This document shows positions 1 through 8,175 of a DNA stretch of 64,000 nucleotides, piece after piece. Each line of letters starts with the position of its first letter. Positions within the stretch are counted from its first letter, which is position 1. The stretch spans positions 682,001-746,000 of the forward strand of contig NZ_JAUSZR010000001.1 of the NCBI RefSeq assembly GCF_030817835.1. The letters are read 5' to 3'. The notes beneath the pieces were generated by a model that was not told where the DNA came from, did not search any database, and was given only the letters and a program-made list of their open reading frames with translations. The DNA comes from Pseudarthrobacter sp. W1I19 (lineage in GTDB: Bacteria > Actinomycetota > Actinomycetes > Actinomycetales > Micrococcaceae). The position numbers and the translations under genes are program-made.

Positions 1-41
1 TTCCCGTGGACGCCGGAGTGGCCGCAGCCTTCCTGCGATGA
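1..41 (+). CDS. C-terminal end of an SDR-type enzyme (partial)
   Basis: Only the last 12 codons and the TGA stop (39-41) are inside the window; they read PVDAGVAAAFLR. This resembles the C-terminus of short-chain dehydrogenases. Because rhaB follows with an ATGA overlap, it may be the end of the bifunctional rhamnulose-1-phosphate aldolase/dehydrogenase that precedes rhaB in many actinobacteria. The family call rests on very little sequence and on context. Confidence 0.45.
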   Translation, partial: PVDAGVAAAFLR

Positions 42-1588
42 GCACCGCACGCACCAACGAAACTGCCCCGGCCCAGGCCGGGGCAGTTTCCGCGGCGGCC
101 CCCGCAAAGGCTGTTTCCGGCAGCGTCTTCGCCGCTGTCGATATCGGCGCCTCCTCCGGCCGGGTCATCCTGGGCCGGGTTGTCGAAAGCAGGGTCGCCG
201 AAAGCAGCGGTGGCGAAGCCGGCGTGCAGCTCGAAGTGGTCCACCGCTTCCCCAACGGCGTGGTGGAGATCGACGGCGGCCTCCGCTGGAACTTCCATGC
301 CCTCTTCGCCGAGGTGCTCAAGGGGCTCTCAGCGGCGGCGACAGTCGCTGCCGTCCAGGGCGAACGCGTGGCCAGCATCGGCATCGACACCTGGGCGGTG
401 GACTACGGGCTGGTCAACAAGGCCGGAGAGCTCACGGCCCAGCCGTTCAGCTACCGGGACGGCCGCAGCCGGGTCGCCGTCGAGCCCGTGCACCGGAAAC
501 TGGACCACGCGCGGCTCTACGCCACCACCGGGCTGCAGTTCCTGCAGTTCAACACCATCTACCAGCTGGCCACGGAGCAGGACCTGGACGGCGTGCAGGC
601 GCTCCTGATCCCGGACCTGATTGCGTTCCTCCTCACCGGGCAGCGCCGGACGGAAGCCACCAACGCCTCCACCACCGGACTGTTCGACGCCGTGGCGGGG
701 GAGTGGGCCACCGAGTTCCTCACCGCCCTGGGCCTGCGGAAGGACCTGTTCCCGCCGCTGGTCCAGCCGGGCGAAACCGTGGGCACGCTCCTGCCGGAGA
801 TCGCCGTCCAGGTGGGGCTCCCGCAGGACACGAAGGTGGTGGCGGTCGGCTCGCACGACACCGCCTCCGCCATCGCCGCCGTCCCCGCGAAAGCGGACGA
901 CGGAGGGGAGCACTTTGCCTACATTTCCTCCGGCACCTGGTCCCTGGTGGGGCTGGAACTGAAGCATCCGGTGCTCACCGAAACCAGCCGCGAAGCGAAC
1001 TTCACCAACGAACGCGGCGTGGACGGGACCATCCGCTACCTGCGCAACATGGGCGGGCTCTGGCTCCTCAGCGAATGCCAGCGGACCTGGGCAGCCGAAG
1101 GATTCAGCCTCGAACTTCCGGCCCTGCTGGACGCGGCGGCCGATCTGCCGCCCGGCGGCCCGCAGGTCAACGCGGACGATCCCCACTTCATCGCACCGGA
1201 CAACATGCCGGACCGCCTCCGGGCAGCCGTCCGCCGGACCGGTGAAGTCCTGCCCAACGATCCGGCAGCCATCACCCGCTGCATCATGGACAGCCTCGCG
1301 GCCGGCTACGCACGCACCATCCGCGACGCCGAACGGCTCGCCGACAGGTCAGTGAACGTGGTTCACGTGGTGGGCGGCGGTTCCCAAAACCGCCTGCTCT
1401 GCCAGCTCACCGCCGACGCCACGGGCAAAAAGGTGATTGCAGGACCCGTGGAAGCGACGGCGCTGGGGAACGTCCTGGTGCAGGCGCGAGCGGCAGGGAC
1501 TGTGGACGGGGGCCTCGGGGAGCTTCGTGCCCTGGTGGCGGCCAGCAGCCCGCTGCAGGTTTTTGTCCCGGAACTCTCGCGGCTGTAA
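38..1588 (+). CDS. rhaB: L-rhamnulokinase
   Basis: A 516-residue FGGY-type sugar kinase, predicted to phosphorylate L-rhamnulose to L-rhamnulose-1-phosphate in the cytoplasm. The N-terminal phosphate motif DIGASSGR lies at about residues 35-42, after a roughly 30-residue Ala-rich extension that is probably unstructured. The second ATPase-lobe motif VGGGSQNRLLCQ follows near residue 446, and TWAVDYGL and FSYRD match rhamnulokinases. The ATG overlaps the stop of the upstream gene (ATGA), so it is the distal gene of an operon starting outside the window. A downstream symporter may bring in the substrate. Confidence 0.9.
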   Translation: MSTARTNETAPAQAGAVSAAAPAKAVSGSVFAAVDIGASSGRVILGRVVESRVAESSGGEAGVQLEVVHRFPNGVVEIDGGLRWNFHALFAEVLKGLSAAATVAAVQGERVASIGIDTWAVDYGLVNKAGELTAQPFSYRDGRSRVAVEPVHRKLDHARLYATTGLQFLQFNTIYQLATEQDLDGVQALLIPDLIAFLLTGQRRTEATNASTTGLFDAVAGEWATEFLTALGLRKDLFPPLVQPGETVGTLLPEIAVQVGLPQDTKVVAVGSHDTASAIAAVPAKADDGGEHFAYISSGTWSLVGLELKHPVLTETSREANFTNERGVDGTIRYLRNMGGLWLLSECQRTWAAEGFSLELPALLDAAADLPPGGPQVNADDPHFIAPDNMPDRLRAAVRRTGEVLPNDPAAITRCIMDSLAAGYARTIRDAERLADRSVNVVHVVGGGSQNRLLCQLTADATGKKVIAGPVEATALGNVLVQARAAGTVDGGLGELRALVAASSPLQVFVPELSRL

Positions 1589-1780
1589 GTGTTGTTCAGT
1601 GCGTGGCCAGCCCTGTCCCTGTCCACCGGACGGCCCTAGGATCTGGATCCATGTCCGCTGAGCACGTCCTAGGCTGACGGAATCCTCATCAGGCAGCTGC
1701 TGTTTCTCCGCAAGATTTTGGGGTAAGTTCCTTCTGCAGCCGAGAAAACGGTTTCTGTGAGCTGCGGAACCAAGGAACCA

Positions 1781-3109
1781 ATGAAGAAACTCAGCAGGCT
1801 CAGCGTTTTCGGCTACGGCGCCGGCGACGCCGCCAACAGCATGATCATCAGTACCGGGAACATGTTCCTGCTCGTCTACTACACCGACGTCGCGGGGATC
1901 GGGGCAGCAGCTGCGGGAACCCTGCTGCTGGTGGCGCGGATCTTCAACGCCTTCACGGACATAGCGGCGGGCCGGATCGTGGACCGCGTGCACAGCCGGC
2001 GCTGGGGAAAGTTCCGGCCGTTCCTGATGTTCGGCTTCATTCCCCTGCTGCTGAGTGTGGCCGTGTTCCATGTTCCCCACGTGGACCCGGCGCTGAAACT
2101 GCTCTACGCCTACTGCACCTACGGCCTGGTCTGCGGGGCGTACAGCATGGTCAATGTGCCGTACGGCTGCCTGGTGGGTGCCATGACCCAGGATGCCAGG
2201 GACCGCGCCCGGCTTGGCGGGGCGAGGACCATCGGCGGCCTGTCCGTGGGGGCTACGCTGGGTTTCTTCATCGCACCGCTCCTTGCGGGTGGCCAGGACA
2301 TGCAGCAAATTTTCACGTGGCTCACCCTGGCATTCGCCGTTGTTGGCTCCGGGCTGTATGTCCTGACCGGGACTGTTTGCGTTGAGCAGGTAGCCGGCAG
2401 CGTCCCCAAGGTCACCCTCAGCCAAAGCATCGCAGCCCTGAAAGCCAATTCGCCGCTGGTGGTCCTGTGCCTGAGCTCGATCCTTTTCGTTACCGGCACG
2501 TCTGCCACGGGTGCCGCCCAGTTCTACTACCTCCGCGACGTCCTGTCCCGGGTGGACCTGTTCCCGGTGATGGCCGGCGCCCAGGTGGTCATCACCCTTA
2601 CCCTGGCTGTGCTGCTGCCTCGGCCCGTGGCGCGTTGGGGCAAGCGTGCCGTGTACATCGCCGGCGGCGGGGTGGGCGTGCTGGGCGGCGTGCTGGTTTT
2701 CCTGGCGCCGCAGGACGCGCCGTTGCTGGGCCTGGCGGGCCTCGTGCTGGGACTCCTGGCATCGGCCTCGGTCAGCATCCTCACCTGGGCCCTGATCGCC
2801 GACACCGTGGAATACGGGGAGTGGAAAACCGGCGTCCGGGTCCAGGGCATCAACTACGCACTTCTCGCTGCCACCCGGAAGCTGGGCATGGGGTTCGGCG
2901 GCGGCCTAGTGGCCTTCTCGCTGGCCTGGGGCGGCTACCTTTCGGGCACGGCCGAGCAGTCCGATGCAGCCACGCTCGCCATCCGGGCCGCGGCGGGACT
3001 GCTGCCGGGGGCCCTGGTGCTGGCCGCCGTCGGAATTATGTACTGGTACCGCCTGACGGACCAGAAGCACGCGGAACTGGTGGCCAGCCTGTCCCGTGAC
3101 GCGACGTAA
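1781..3109 (+). CDS. GPH-family (glycoside-pentoside-hexuronide:cation) sugar symporter
   Basis: A 442-residue integral membrane transporter of the MFS superfamily. The GPH signature is visible near the N-terminus (FGYGAGDAANSMI, then the cytoplasmic loop RIVDRVHSRRWGKFRPFL) and about twelve hydrophobic segments follow. The ATG at 1781 is preceded by AAGGA (1772-1776); a GTG at 1757 in the same frame is a less likely start. It lies 190 bp after rhaB on the same strand, so uptake of rhamnose or a rhamnoside is plausible, but the substrate cannot be read from sequence. Confidence 0.85.
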   Translation: MKKLSRLSVFGYGAGDAANSMIISTGNMFLLVYYTDVAGIGAAAAGTLLLVARIFNAFTDIAAGRIVDRVHSRRWGKFRPFLMFGFIPLLLSVAVFHVPHVDPALKLLYAYCTYGLVCGAYSMVNVPYGCLVGAMTQDARDRARLGGARTIGGLSVGATLGFFIAPLLAGGQDMQQIFTWLTLAFAVVGSGLYVLTGTVCVEQVAGSVPKVTLSQSIAALKANSPLVVLCLSSILFVTGTSATGAAQFYYLRDVLSRVDLFPVMAGAQVVITLTLAVLLPRPVARWGKRAVYIAGGGVGVLGGVLVFLAPQDAPLLGLAGLVLGLLASASVSILTWALIADTVEYGEWKTGVRVQGINYALLAATRKLGMGFGGGLVAFSLAWGGYLSGTAEQSDAATLAIRAAAGLLPGALVLAAVGIMYWYRLTDQKHAELVASLSRDAT

Positions 3110-3114
3110 CACTT

Positions 3115-3143
3115 TTGCGGTGCGGCGGCCTGGCGGTTATGGT
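3115..3143 (+). promoter_or_regulatory. Candidate promoter of the DAHP synthase leader
   Basis: TTGCGG (3115-3120) and TATGGT (3138-3143) are separated by 17 bases and fit a sigma-70/SigA-type promoter. The predicted start site falls at about 3150-3151, on the ATG of the leader peptide, so the transcript would be leaderless. This agrees with the absence of a ribosome-binding site in front of that ATG. Confidence 0.5.
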
Positions 3144-3150
3144 TCATGGC

Positions 3151-3210
3151 ATGACAAACCGTTGGTATGCGTATTTTTCGTTGGCTCTGGAGGGGCCCGC
3201 GTCTAACTGA
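3151..3210 (+). CDS. Aromatic amino-acid leader peptide, 19 residues
   Basis: The short frame translates as MTNRWYAYFSLALEGPASN and stops at TGA 3208-3210. Residues 5-9 are Trp-Tyr-Ala-Tyr-Phe, all three aromatic amino acids in one tight cluster directly upstream of the first enzyme of aromatic biosynthesis. It starts about 7 bases after a -10-like box with no ribosome-binding site, as expected for a leaderless leader peptide. A comparable leader (aroR) has been described ahead of a DAHP synthase gene in Corynebacterium glutamicum. The role here is inferred. Confidence 0.65.
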   Translation: MTNRWYAYFSLALEGPASN

Positions 3211-3262
3211 CACGCATCCAACTTTCCTTCAGAGCCAACAGGGCAGAGATGATTCTCTGCCC
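3181..3262 (+). promoter_or_regulatory. Candidate transcription attenuator of the DAHP synthase gene
   Basis: TTGGCTCTG (3181-3189), at the end of the leader-peptide control codons, is perfectly complementary to CAGAGCCAA (3230-3238). Just downstream GGGCAGAGA (3241-3249) and TCTCTGCCC (3254-3262) form a perfect 9-bp hairpin with a TGAT loop. CAGAG at 3230-3234 could alternatively pair with CTCTG at 3255-3259. A ribosome stalled on the Trp/Tyr/Phe codons would cover 3181-3189 and change which helices form. The hairpin lacks a strong T-run, so it may not be a classical terminator. Confidence 0.5.
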
Positions 3263-3323
3263 TTCGCCGTTTCTCCGGCGGGTTCTGAACTGGGCCCGCT
3301 TCCCATCTGGAACAGGACCCACA

Positions 3324-4463
3324 ATGAGCACCGCAACAGCCCCCGCACACACCGGCACTCTCCGCAATGAATCCGTAGCGAAGTCCACGTCCAACCTGCG
3401 CGTCAGCGAATTCACCGCGCTGCCCAGCCCGCAGGACCTCATCGCGGAACTGCCGCTGGCACCCGAGGCGGCAGACGTCGTCGAACGTGGACGCGATGAA
3501 GTCCGCGCCATTATGGACGGCCTGGACGACCGCCTGCTGGTGATTGTGGGACCCTGCTCCATCCACGATCCCAAAGCCGGGCTGGAATACGCCCGCCGGC
3601 TGGTCAGCCAGGCCGAGAAGCACAAGGAAGACCTGCTGGTCGTCATGCGGACCTACTTTGAGAAGCCCCGCACCACTGTGGGCTGGAAGGGCCTGATCAA
3701 CGATCCGCGGCTGGACGGCAGCCACGACATGGTCACCGGCCTGCGCACCGCACGGCATTTCCTGCAGCAGGTCACCGCGCTGGGGCTGCCCACGGCCACC
3801 GAATTCCTTGAGCCGATCAGCCCACAGTACATGGCGGACCTGATCTCCTGGGGTGCCATCGGGGCCCGCACCACCGAAAGCCAGATCCACCGGCAGCTGG
3901 CCTCCGGCCTGTCCATGCCCATCGGCTTCAAAAACGGGACCGACGGCGACCTGCAGGTAGCCGTCGACGCCTGCGGTGCCGCCGCGGCAGCCCAGTCCTT
4001 CCTGGGCATTGACGGCGACGGCCGGGCAGCCTTGGTGGCCACCGCCGGAAACCCGGACACCCACGTCATCCTCCGCGGCGGCCGCAAGGGACCCAACTAC
4101 TCCGCGGCCGACGTCGAAAGTGCCTCCGCTAAGCTCGCCGGCAAGCAGTTGAACCCCCGCCTCATCGTGGACGCCAGCCACGCCAACAGCGGCAAGAGTC
4201 ACCACCGCCAGGCTGAAGTGGCACTGGAAATCGGGGCCCAGCTCGAGGACGGCGGTGCTTCGGCGCAGGCCATCGCCGGCGTGATGCTCGAAAGCTTCCT
4301 GGTGGGCGGCGCCCAGAACCTCGATGTTGCCGAGCACGCGGCCGGACGGTCGGAGCTGGTGTACGGGCAGAGCGTGACGGACGCCTGCATGGAATGGGAC
4401 GTCTCCGTGTCCGTGCTGGACCAGCTGGCCGCCTCTGCCCGCAAGCGCCGGGCGGCTAATTAG
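3324..4463 (+). CDS. aroF: 3-deoxy-7-phosphoheptulonate (DAHP) synthase, class I AroF/G/H type
   Basis: A 379-residue enzyme, predicted to condense phosphoenolpyruvate and erythrose-4-phosphate, the first step of the shikimate pathway. Class I hallmarks are GPCSIHDP near residue 76, KNGTDG near residue 202 and DASHANSGK near residue 282. The ATG at 3324 gives the normal family N-terminus; the frame is open further upstream, but that part overlaps the attenuator hairpin. The gene stands alone behind an aromatic leader peptide, so end-product control by attenuation is likely in addition to allosteric control. Confidence 0.93.
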   Translation: MSTATAPAHTGTLRNESVAKSTSNLRVSEFTALPSPQDLIAELPLAPEAADVVERGRDEVRAIMDGLDDRLLVIVGPCSIHDPKAGLEYARRLVSQAEKHKEDLLVVMRTYFEKPRTTVGWKGLINDPRLDGSHDMVTGLRTARHFLQQVTALGLPTATEFLEPISPQYMADLISWGAIGARTTESQIHRQLASGLSMPIGFKNGTDGDLQVAVDACGAAAAAQSFLGIDGDGRAALVATAGNPDTHVILRGGRKGPNYSAADVESASAKLAGKQLNPRLIVDASHANSGKSHHRQAEVALEIGAQLEDGGASAQAIAGVMLESFLVGGAQNLDVAEHAAGRSELVYGQSVTDACMEWDVSVSVLDQLAASARKRRAAN

Positions 4464-4617
4464 GGGGCGAAATAGGGGAGCACACTACTTTCACATTGGC
4501 CACAGGAACATCTAGAGTATCTAGAAGGTGGTTGGTGGATGGCTCAGCATCGGAACACCGCATTGGCACGTACCTGGGGTCACTGTTGTCCATCCGTCAG
4601 CAAAGGAAAATAGGGAA

Positions 4618-4830
4618 ATGTCGGCAGAACAGAACTTCTCCAACGCGAAGTTCCTGACCGTGGCTGAAGTAGCCCAGGTCATGCGCGTCTCCAAAATGAC
4701 CGTCTACCGGCTGGTCCACGCCGGAGAGATGCCGGCGGTGCGGTTCGGCCGCTCGTACCGGGTACCCGAGAACGCCGTGGAGCAGTACCTCAAGGGTGCT
4801 GTGGTGGACGGCCACACCGAAACCGCCTGA
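4618..4830 (+). CDS. Small helix-turn-helix (excisionase/MerR-like) DNA-binding protein
   Basis: A 70-residue protein with a winged-helix Xis/BldC-type domain: FLTVAEVAQVMRVSKMTVYRL, then RFGRSYRVPENAVEQYL. It has no other domain. The ATG at 4618 follows AAAGGAAAATAGGGAA. Proteins of this size and type are conserved in actinobacteria immediately upstream of the bS22 ribosomal gene, as here, and are more likely housekeeping regulators than phage excisionases. The target is unknown. Its upstream gap (4464-4617) holds two TCTAGA motifs. Confidence 0.8.
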   Translation: MSAEQNFSNAKFLTVAEVAQVMRVSKMTVYRLVHAGEMPAVRFGRSYRVPENAVEQYLKGAVVDGHTETA

Positions 4831-5019
4831 GGCGTTACGTCGCAAACCTCCGTTTCGGCCGGTCGGAGCCATTCCGGTCAGAAGCCGCTCCGGATAGGCG
4901 GTACCCTGTTAAGGAACGTTTTACGTCATTGTAAGAATCTGTCAGTTGTTCAGTTCGTAGCTCTGTCCACGAACATTCTCCATCAGACAGGTACTGCATC
5001 TAGTTTGTAAGGAACTTTC

Positions 5020-5118
5020 GTGGGTTCAGTTATTAAGAAGCGTCGCAAGCGTATGGCCAAGAAGAAGCACCGCAAGCTGCTTCGCAAGACTCGTCACCAG
5101 CGCCGTAACAAGAAGTAG
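5020..5118 (+). CDS. Small ribosomal subunit protein bS22 (AURKAIP1/COX24-like), 32 residues
   Basis: The GTG at 5020 opens a 32-codon frame reading MGSVIKKRRKRMAKKKHRK, then LLRKTRHQRRNKK. Nearly half the residues are Lys or Arg. It closely resembles mycobacterial bS22, a short ribosomal protein of the AURKAIP1/COX24 family (mS38 in mitochondria). GTAAGGA (5007-5013) is a good ribosome-binding site six bases upstream. The gene is followed at once by a strong terminator, so it is probably the last cistron. It is very easily missed by gene finders because of its size. Confidence 0.92.
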   Translation: MGSVIKKRRKRMAKKKHRKLLRKTRHQRRNKK

Positions 5119-5137
5119 AGATACTTCGAACTGCGTG

Positions 5138-5173
5138 GAAATGCCCGCCGCCTTCCGAGGTGGCGGGCATTTC
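5138..5173 (+). terminator. Rho-independent terminator after bS22
   Basis: GAAATGCCCGCC (5138-5149) pairs perfectly with GGCGGGCATTTC (5162-5173), a 12-bp stem followed by TGTTT. It lies 20 bases after the bS22 stop. Confidence 0.85.
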
Positions 5174-5241
5174 TGTTTCCCCGGCCCAACCAGGTCGCAC
5201 CAAGTGTCGTTATGGGGGCCGAAAACGTCACTTGTTGCTAC

Positions 5242-6060
5242 CTAGATGCGTGGCCCGCGGATCTGGGCGAAGCCTTTCCAGAGTCCGTAGACGGCGCCGC
5301 ACAACGTGGCGGCCTTGAGCCCCAGGGTTGCTGCGCGCCGGCCTGCGCGGAAATCGTAAACCGGCCAGTTGTGGTCGCGGGCGTGGCGGCGCAGGCGGGT
5401 GTCCGGGTTGATGGCCACCGGATGGCCCACGAGGGTCAGCAAGGGGATGTCATTGTAGGAGTCGCTGTAGGCCCAGCAACGCTTCAGGTCCAGTTCCTCG
5501 GCATCGGCGAGCTCCTGGACTGCCATGGCCTTGGCGGAGCCGTGCAGGATGTCTCCCACCAGCCGTCCGGTGTACATGCCTTCCGACACTTCACCCACGG
5601 TGCCCAGCGCTCCGGTGAGTCCCAGCCGGGTGGAGATCACGGTGGCCACCTCGATTGGGGTGGCCGTTACCAGCCACACACGCCGCCCCACCCGCAGGTG
5701 CTGCTCGGCGAGGGCCTTGGCGCCGGGCCAGATCCTGGAGACGATCATCTCGTCGTAGACTTCCTCGCCCAGCGCCTTGATGTCATCCACCGTGATGCCC
5801 GCGGCCAGGGTGAGGGCGGAATCGCGGACCGCGTGGACGTCGTCCATGTTTTCGCCGCGGGCCACGAACTTGAACTGTTTCCAGGCGAAGCCGGCTGCCT
5901 GGGTAAGGGTGAAGGCCCCGCGCTGGTGCATCTTCCGGGCCACGTGAAACAGGCTGGCACCGCGCATAAGGGTGTTGTCCACATCGAAGAACGCCGCCTC
6001 GCCGGGCTGCGGCGCAGCAACCGGCTTGGTGACTACGGCGACGTACTTCTCCTCGGGCAT
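5242..6060 (-). CDS. HAD-IB family hydrolase (SerB-like phosphatase)
   Basis: A 272-residue cytoplasmic HAD phosphatase. The nucleophile motif FFDVDNTL is at residues 24-31 (Asp26 and Asp28), a helical cap follows, then TATP as motif II and a YSDSYNDIPLL segment as motif III/IV. The arrangement fits subfamily IB (PSPase/HAD_IB). The ATG at 6060 is preferred to the in-frame TTG at 6078; neither has a clear ribosome-binding site. The natural substrate is not evident. It is transcribed away from the thioredoxin-like/rex pair. Confidence 0.85.
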   Translation of the reverse strand: MPEEKYVAVVTKPVAAPQPGEAAFFDVDNTLMRGASLFHVARKMHQRGAFTLTQAAGFAWKQFKFVARGENMDDVHAVRDSALTLAAGITVDDIKALGEEVYDEMIVSRIWPGAKALAEQHLRVGRRVWLVTATPIEVATVISTRLGLTGALGTVGEVSEGMYTGRLVGDILHGSAKAMAVQELADAEELDLKRCWAYSDSYNDIPLLTLVGHPVAINPDTRLRRHARDHNWPVYDFRAGRRAATLGLKAATLCGAVYGLWKGFAQIRGPRI

Positions 6061-6137
6061 GGTGTCGAGTCTAGTCAATCGACTGGCAGGACTGCGTCGG
6101 CGTCGCCGGGCACCATGAACGGGACTACGGTTAAGCC

Positions 6138-6392
6138 ATGGCTACACCCCGCGTCGTCCTGATCACCAAAGCTGACTGCCACCTTTGCGAGGAAGCGCGC
6201 GACGCCGTGGGGCGGGTCACTGCCTCATTGGGCCTTGCGTGGACCGAGGAGTTGGTGGACAACCAGCCGGAACTGCGGGAGCGCTACGCCGAGGAGATCC
6301 CGGTGGTGCTGGTGGACGGTGTGCAGCGCGACTTCTGGAAGATCGACGAGATCCGGCTGGAACGCGTGCTGCAGCGGGCCATGGCGCAGTAG
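6138..6392 (+). CDS. Glutaredoxin-like thioredoxin-fold protein
   Basis: An 84-residue thioredoxin-fold protein with a CHLC redox motif at residues 14-17 and the cis-Pro loop in EEIPVVLVDG. It is of the small glutaredoxin-like (DUF836) type and presumably reduces disulfides in the cytoplasm. It sits about 120 bp before rex on the same strand, an arrangement common in Arthrobacter-type genomes and suggestive of a redox theme. The partner reductase and substrate are unknown. Confidence 0.82.
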   Translation: MATPRVVLITKADCHLCEEARDAVGRVTASLGLAWTEELVDNQPELRERYAEEIPVVLVDGVQRDFWKIDEIRLERVLQRAMAQ

Positions 6393-6512
6393 GGGAGCCG
6401 GAACCCATGTTGGCGCTTGCAGCGTTGCCGTCTGCTTTGTTTCCCCCTGCTTTGTTGGCTCCGGCGGGAGGGCTCTAGAGTGGAGTCACAACGCGATGCG
6501 AGGGAGGGGCTG

Positions 6513-7217
6513 GTGGCTTCGCTGGATTCAACCCCCCAGGCTGTCCCGGATCTTCCGGACACCACGGGCACGCCGGCCAAACAGATTCCGCCCGCCGCGG
6601 TGGCCCGGCTGACGCTTTATTTGCGCGCCCTGAATACCCTGCTGGCCGAGGGAGTGGAGCGGGTCTCCTCTGAGTCCCTCGCCGAAGCCTCCGGCGTCAG
6701 CTCCGCGACGTTGCGCAAGGACCTGTCCCACGTGGGCTCCTACGGCACCCGCGGCGTGGGCTACGAAGTCCAGTACCTGAGCCGGCACATCGCGGCCGCC
6801 CTGGGGCTGACCCACGACTGGAAGGTCGCAATCGTTGGCGCCGGCAACCTCGGCAAGGCCCTGGCCCGGTACGGCGGCTTCGAATCCCGCGGTTTCGACG
6901 TCGTGGCTATTTTCGACGCCGACCAGATGGTGGTGGGCAACGAAGTGGGCTGGCTCCGGGTCAGCGACGTGGCGGACATGGAAACCGTCCTGCACCGGAC
7001 GGGGGCCAACATGGTGGTGCTGGCGCTGCCGGCCGCGGTGGCGCAGGACGTCTGCGACCGGGTGGTGGCGGCCGGGGTGCACAGCATCCTGAGCTTCGCC
7101 CCCGTGATGCTCCAGGTGCCGGAAGGGGTTAATCTGCGCAAGGTGGACATGGCCACCGAACTGCAGATCCTTGCCTACCACGCACAACGGGCGCAGGCCC
7201 CGGGGCAGACTGCCTGA
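6513..7217 (+). CDS. rex: Redox-sensing transcriptional repressor Rex
   Basis: A 234-residue NADH/NAD-responsive repressor. The N-terminal winged helix is clear (AVARLTLYLRALNTLL, then SSATLRKDLSHVGSYGTRGVGY), followed by a Rossmann domain with GAGNLGKAL near residue 110. The C-terminal domain-swapped helix ends in ELQILAYHAQ. The GTG at 6513 is chosen because AGGGAGG (6501-6507) lies just upstream; an in-frame GTG at 6480 is possible. Rex typically controls respiratory and fermentative genes, and the cytochrome c biogenesis operon begins 2 kb downstream. I found no clear Rex box here. Confidence 0.93.
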   Translation: MASLDSTPQAVPDLPDTTGTPAKQIPPAAVARLTLYLRALNTLLAEGVERVSSESLAEASGVSSATLRKDLSHVGSYGTRGVGYEVQYLSRHIAAALGLTHDWKVAIVGAGNLGKALARYGGFESRGFDVVAIFDADQMVVGNEVGWLRVSDVADMETVLHRTGANMVVLALPAAVAQDVCDRVVAAGVHSILSFAPVMLQVPEGVNLRKVDMATELQILAYHAQRAQAPGQTA

Positions 7218-7270
7218 TTTCTCCGGCAGTTCCGGGACCCACGCCCGCAGGTGTGGAAAAGGTACTTGGT

Positions 7271-8065
7271 TTACCGGCCGTAGGGGTTGCCCATGCCGCC
7301 GCCGTACGGGTTTGCGAACGGCTGCTGCTTGCGGAAATACGGAGCAGATGCCGGCAGGTACAGAAGGACGATGGCGGCGATCCCCAGGAGGGTTCCAAGG
7401 GTACCGATCGACGGCGGGCCGAACAGGCCGAAGATGGACAGGGCAGCGAAGACGGTGCCCAGGATGCGGGCCCAGTTCTTGCCCTTCCGGACAAAGAAGG
7501 CCACCAACAGGTAAAGCGCGAGGCCGAGGATGGCGAAAACCACCAAGGTGCCGGCGATGACGCCCTTGATGTCCTCGTAGGTGACACCGGCTCCGGTGCC
7601 CTCCACCTGCTGTTCGAAGGTCTGGCGGAACAGCGGGTCATCCAACTGGGTGAGGCCGGTGAGCATCGAGATGACGAAAATCGCGGCGGAGGCAATCAGC
7701 AGCCAGAACGAAATGTTGACCAGCTGCGGAACGCCGTTGCTGCCCGTGGGCTGCGGCTGCTCGGACGGGTACTGGGCGTATGGGGACTGGCCGTAGGGCT
7801 GCTGACCGTACGGCTGCTGCTGTCCGTAGGCCGGCGCCTGCGGCGGGTTCTGGCCGTACTGGGGGGCGTTTTGCCCATACTGCGGCGCGTTCTGCCCGTA
7901 TTGCGGTGCGCCGGACTGGCCGTATTGCGGCGCGTTCTGCCCGTACTGCGGCGGGTTCTGTCCGGACTGCTGGCCGTACTGGGGAGCGTTTTCACCGTAG
8001 CGCGGCTGCTGGTTGCCCTGCTCGGGGTCGTTGGGCACGGGAGGCGGGACGGGAGGATTACTCAT
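7271..8065 (-). CDS. Membrane protein with Tyr/Gln/Pro-rich repeat N-terminal tail
   Basis: A 264-residue protein of unknown function. Residues about 20-110 are low complexity, built on repeats of APQYGQN/PPQYGQN and QQPYGQ. The C-terminal half has about four hydrophobic segments (FWLLIASAAIFVISML, GTLVVFAILGLALYLL, ILGTVFAALSIFGLF, LLGIAAIVLLYL). The tail is likely cytoplasmic and disordered. It converges on rex and lies upstream of another small membrane protein on the same strand. Similar tails occur in many actinobacterial membrane proteins, so no function is proposed. Confidence 0.8.
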   Translation of the reverse strand: MSNPPVPPPVPNDPEQGNQQPRYGENAPQYGQQSGQNPPQYGQNAPQYGQSGAPQYGQNAPQYGQNAPQYGQNPPQAPAYGQQQPYGQQPYGQSPYAQYPSEQPQPTGSNGVPQLVNISFWLLIASAAIFVISMLTGLTQLDDPLFRQTFEQQVEGTGAGVTYEDIKGVIAGTLVVFAILGLALYLLVAFFVRKGKNWARILGTVFAALSIFGLFGPPSIGTLGTLLGIAAIVLLYLPASAPYFRKQQPFANPYGGGMGNPYGR

Positions 8066-8175
8066 GAGCTGTCCTTCTGCATGTCGGGATCCAGGTGGGC
8101 TGCCGGGTTTCGGTCCTGCGCCCTACCCCCAGCATGGCTTAAGTCCACCGTACCCCCGGAGCGGCCGCTTGGGAG

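Noticed and set aside
3167..3370. 67-codon frame starting MRIFRWLW upstream of aroF as the leader peptide
   Set aside because: It runs through the attenuator hairpin and into aroF. The frame starting at 3151 has the better promoter spacing, a proper stop before the hairpin and more aromatic codons.
4618..4830. Phage excisionase as evidence of a prophage
   Set aside because: No integrase, att-like repeats or phage genes are nearby, and the gene neighbours a ribosomal protein, as its conserved homologues do.
7790..8030. Possible CRISPR-like direct repeats
   Set aside because: The repeats are in-frame codon repeats for PQYGQN in a coding sequence, without uniform unique spacers.
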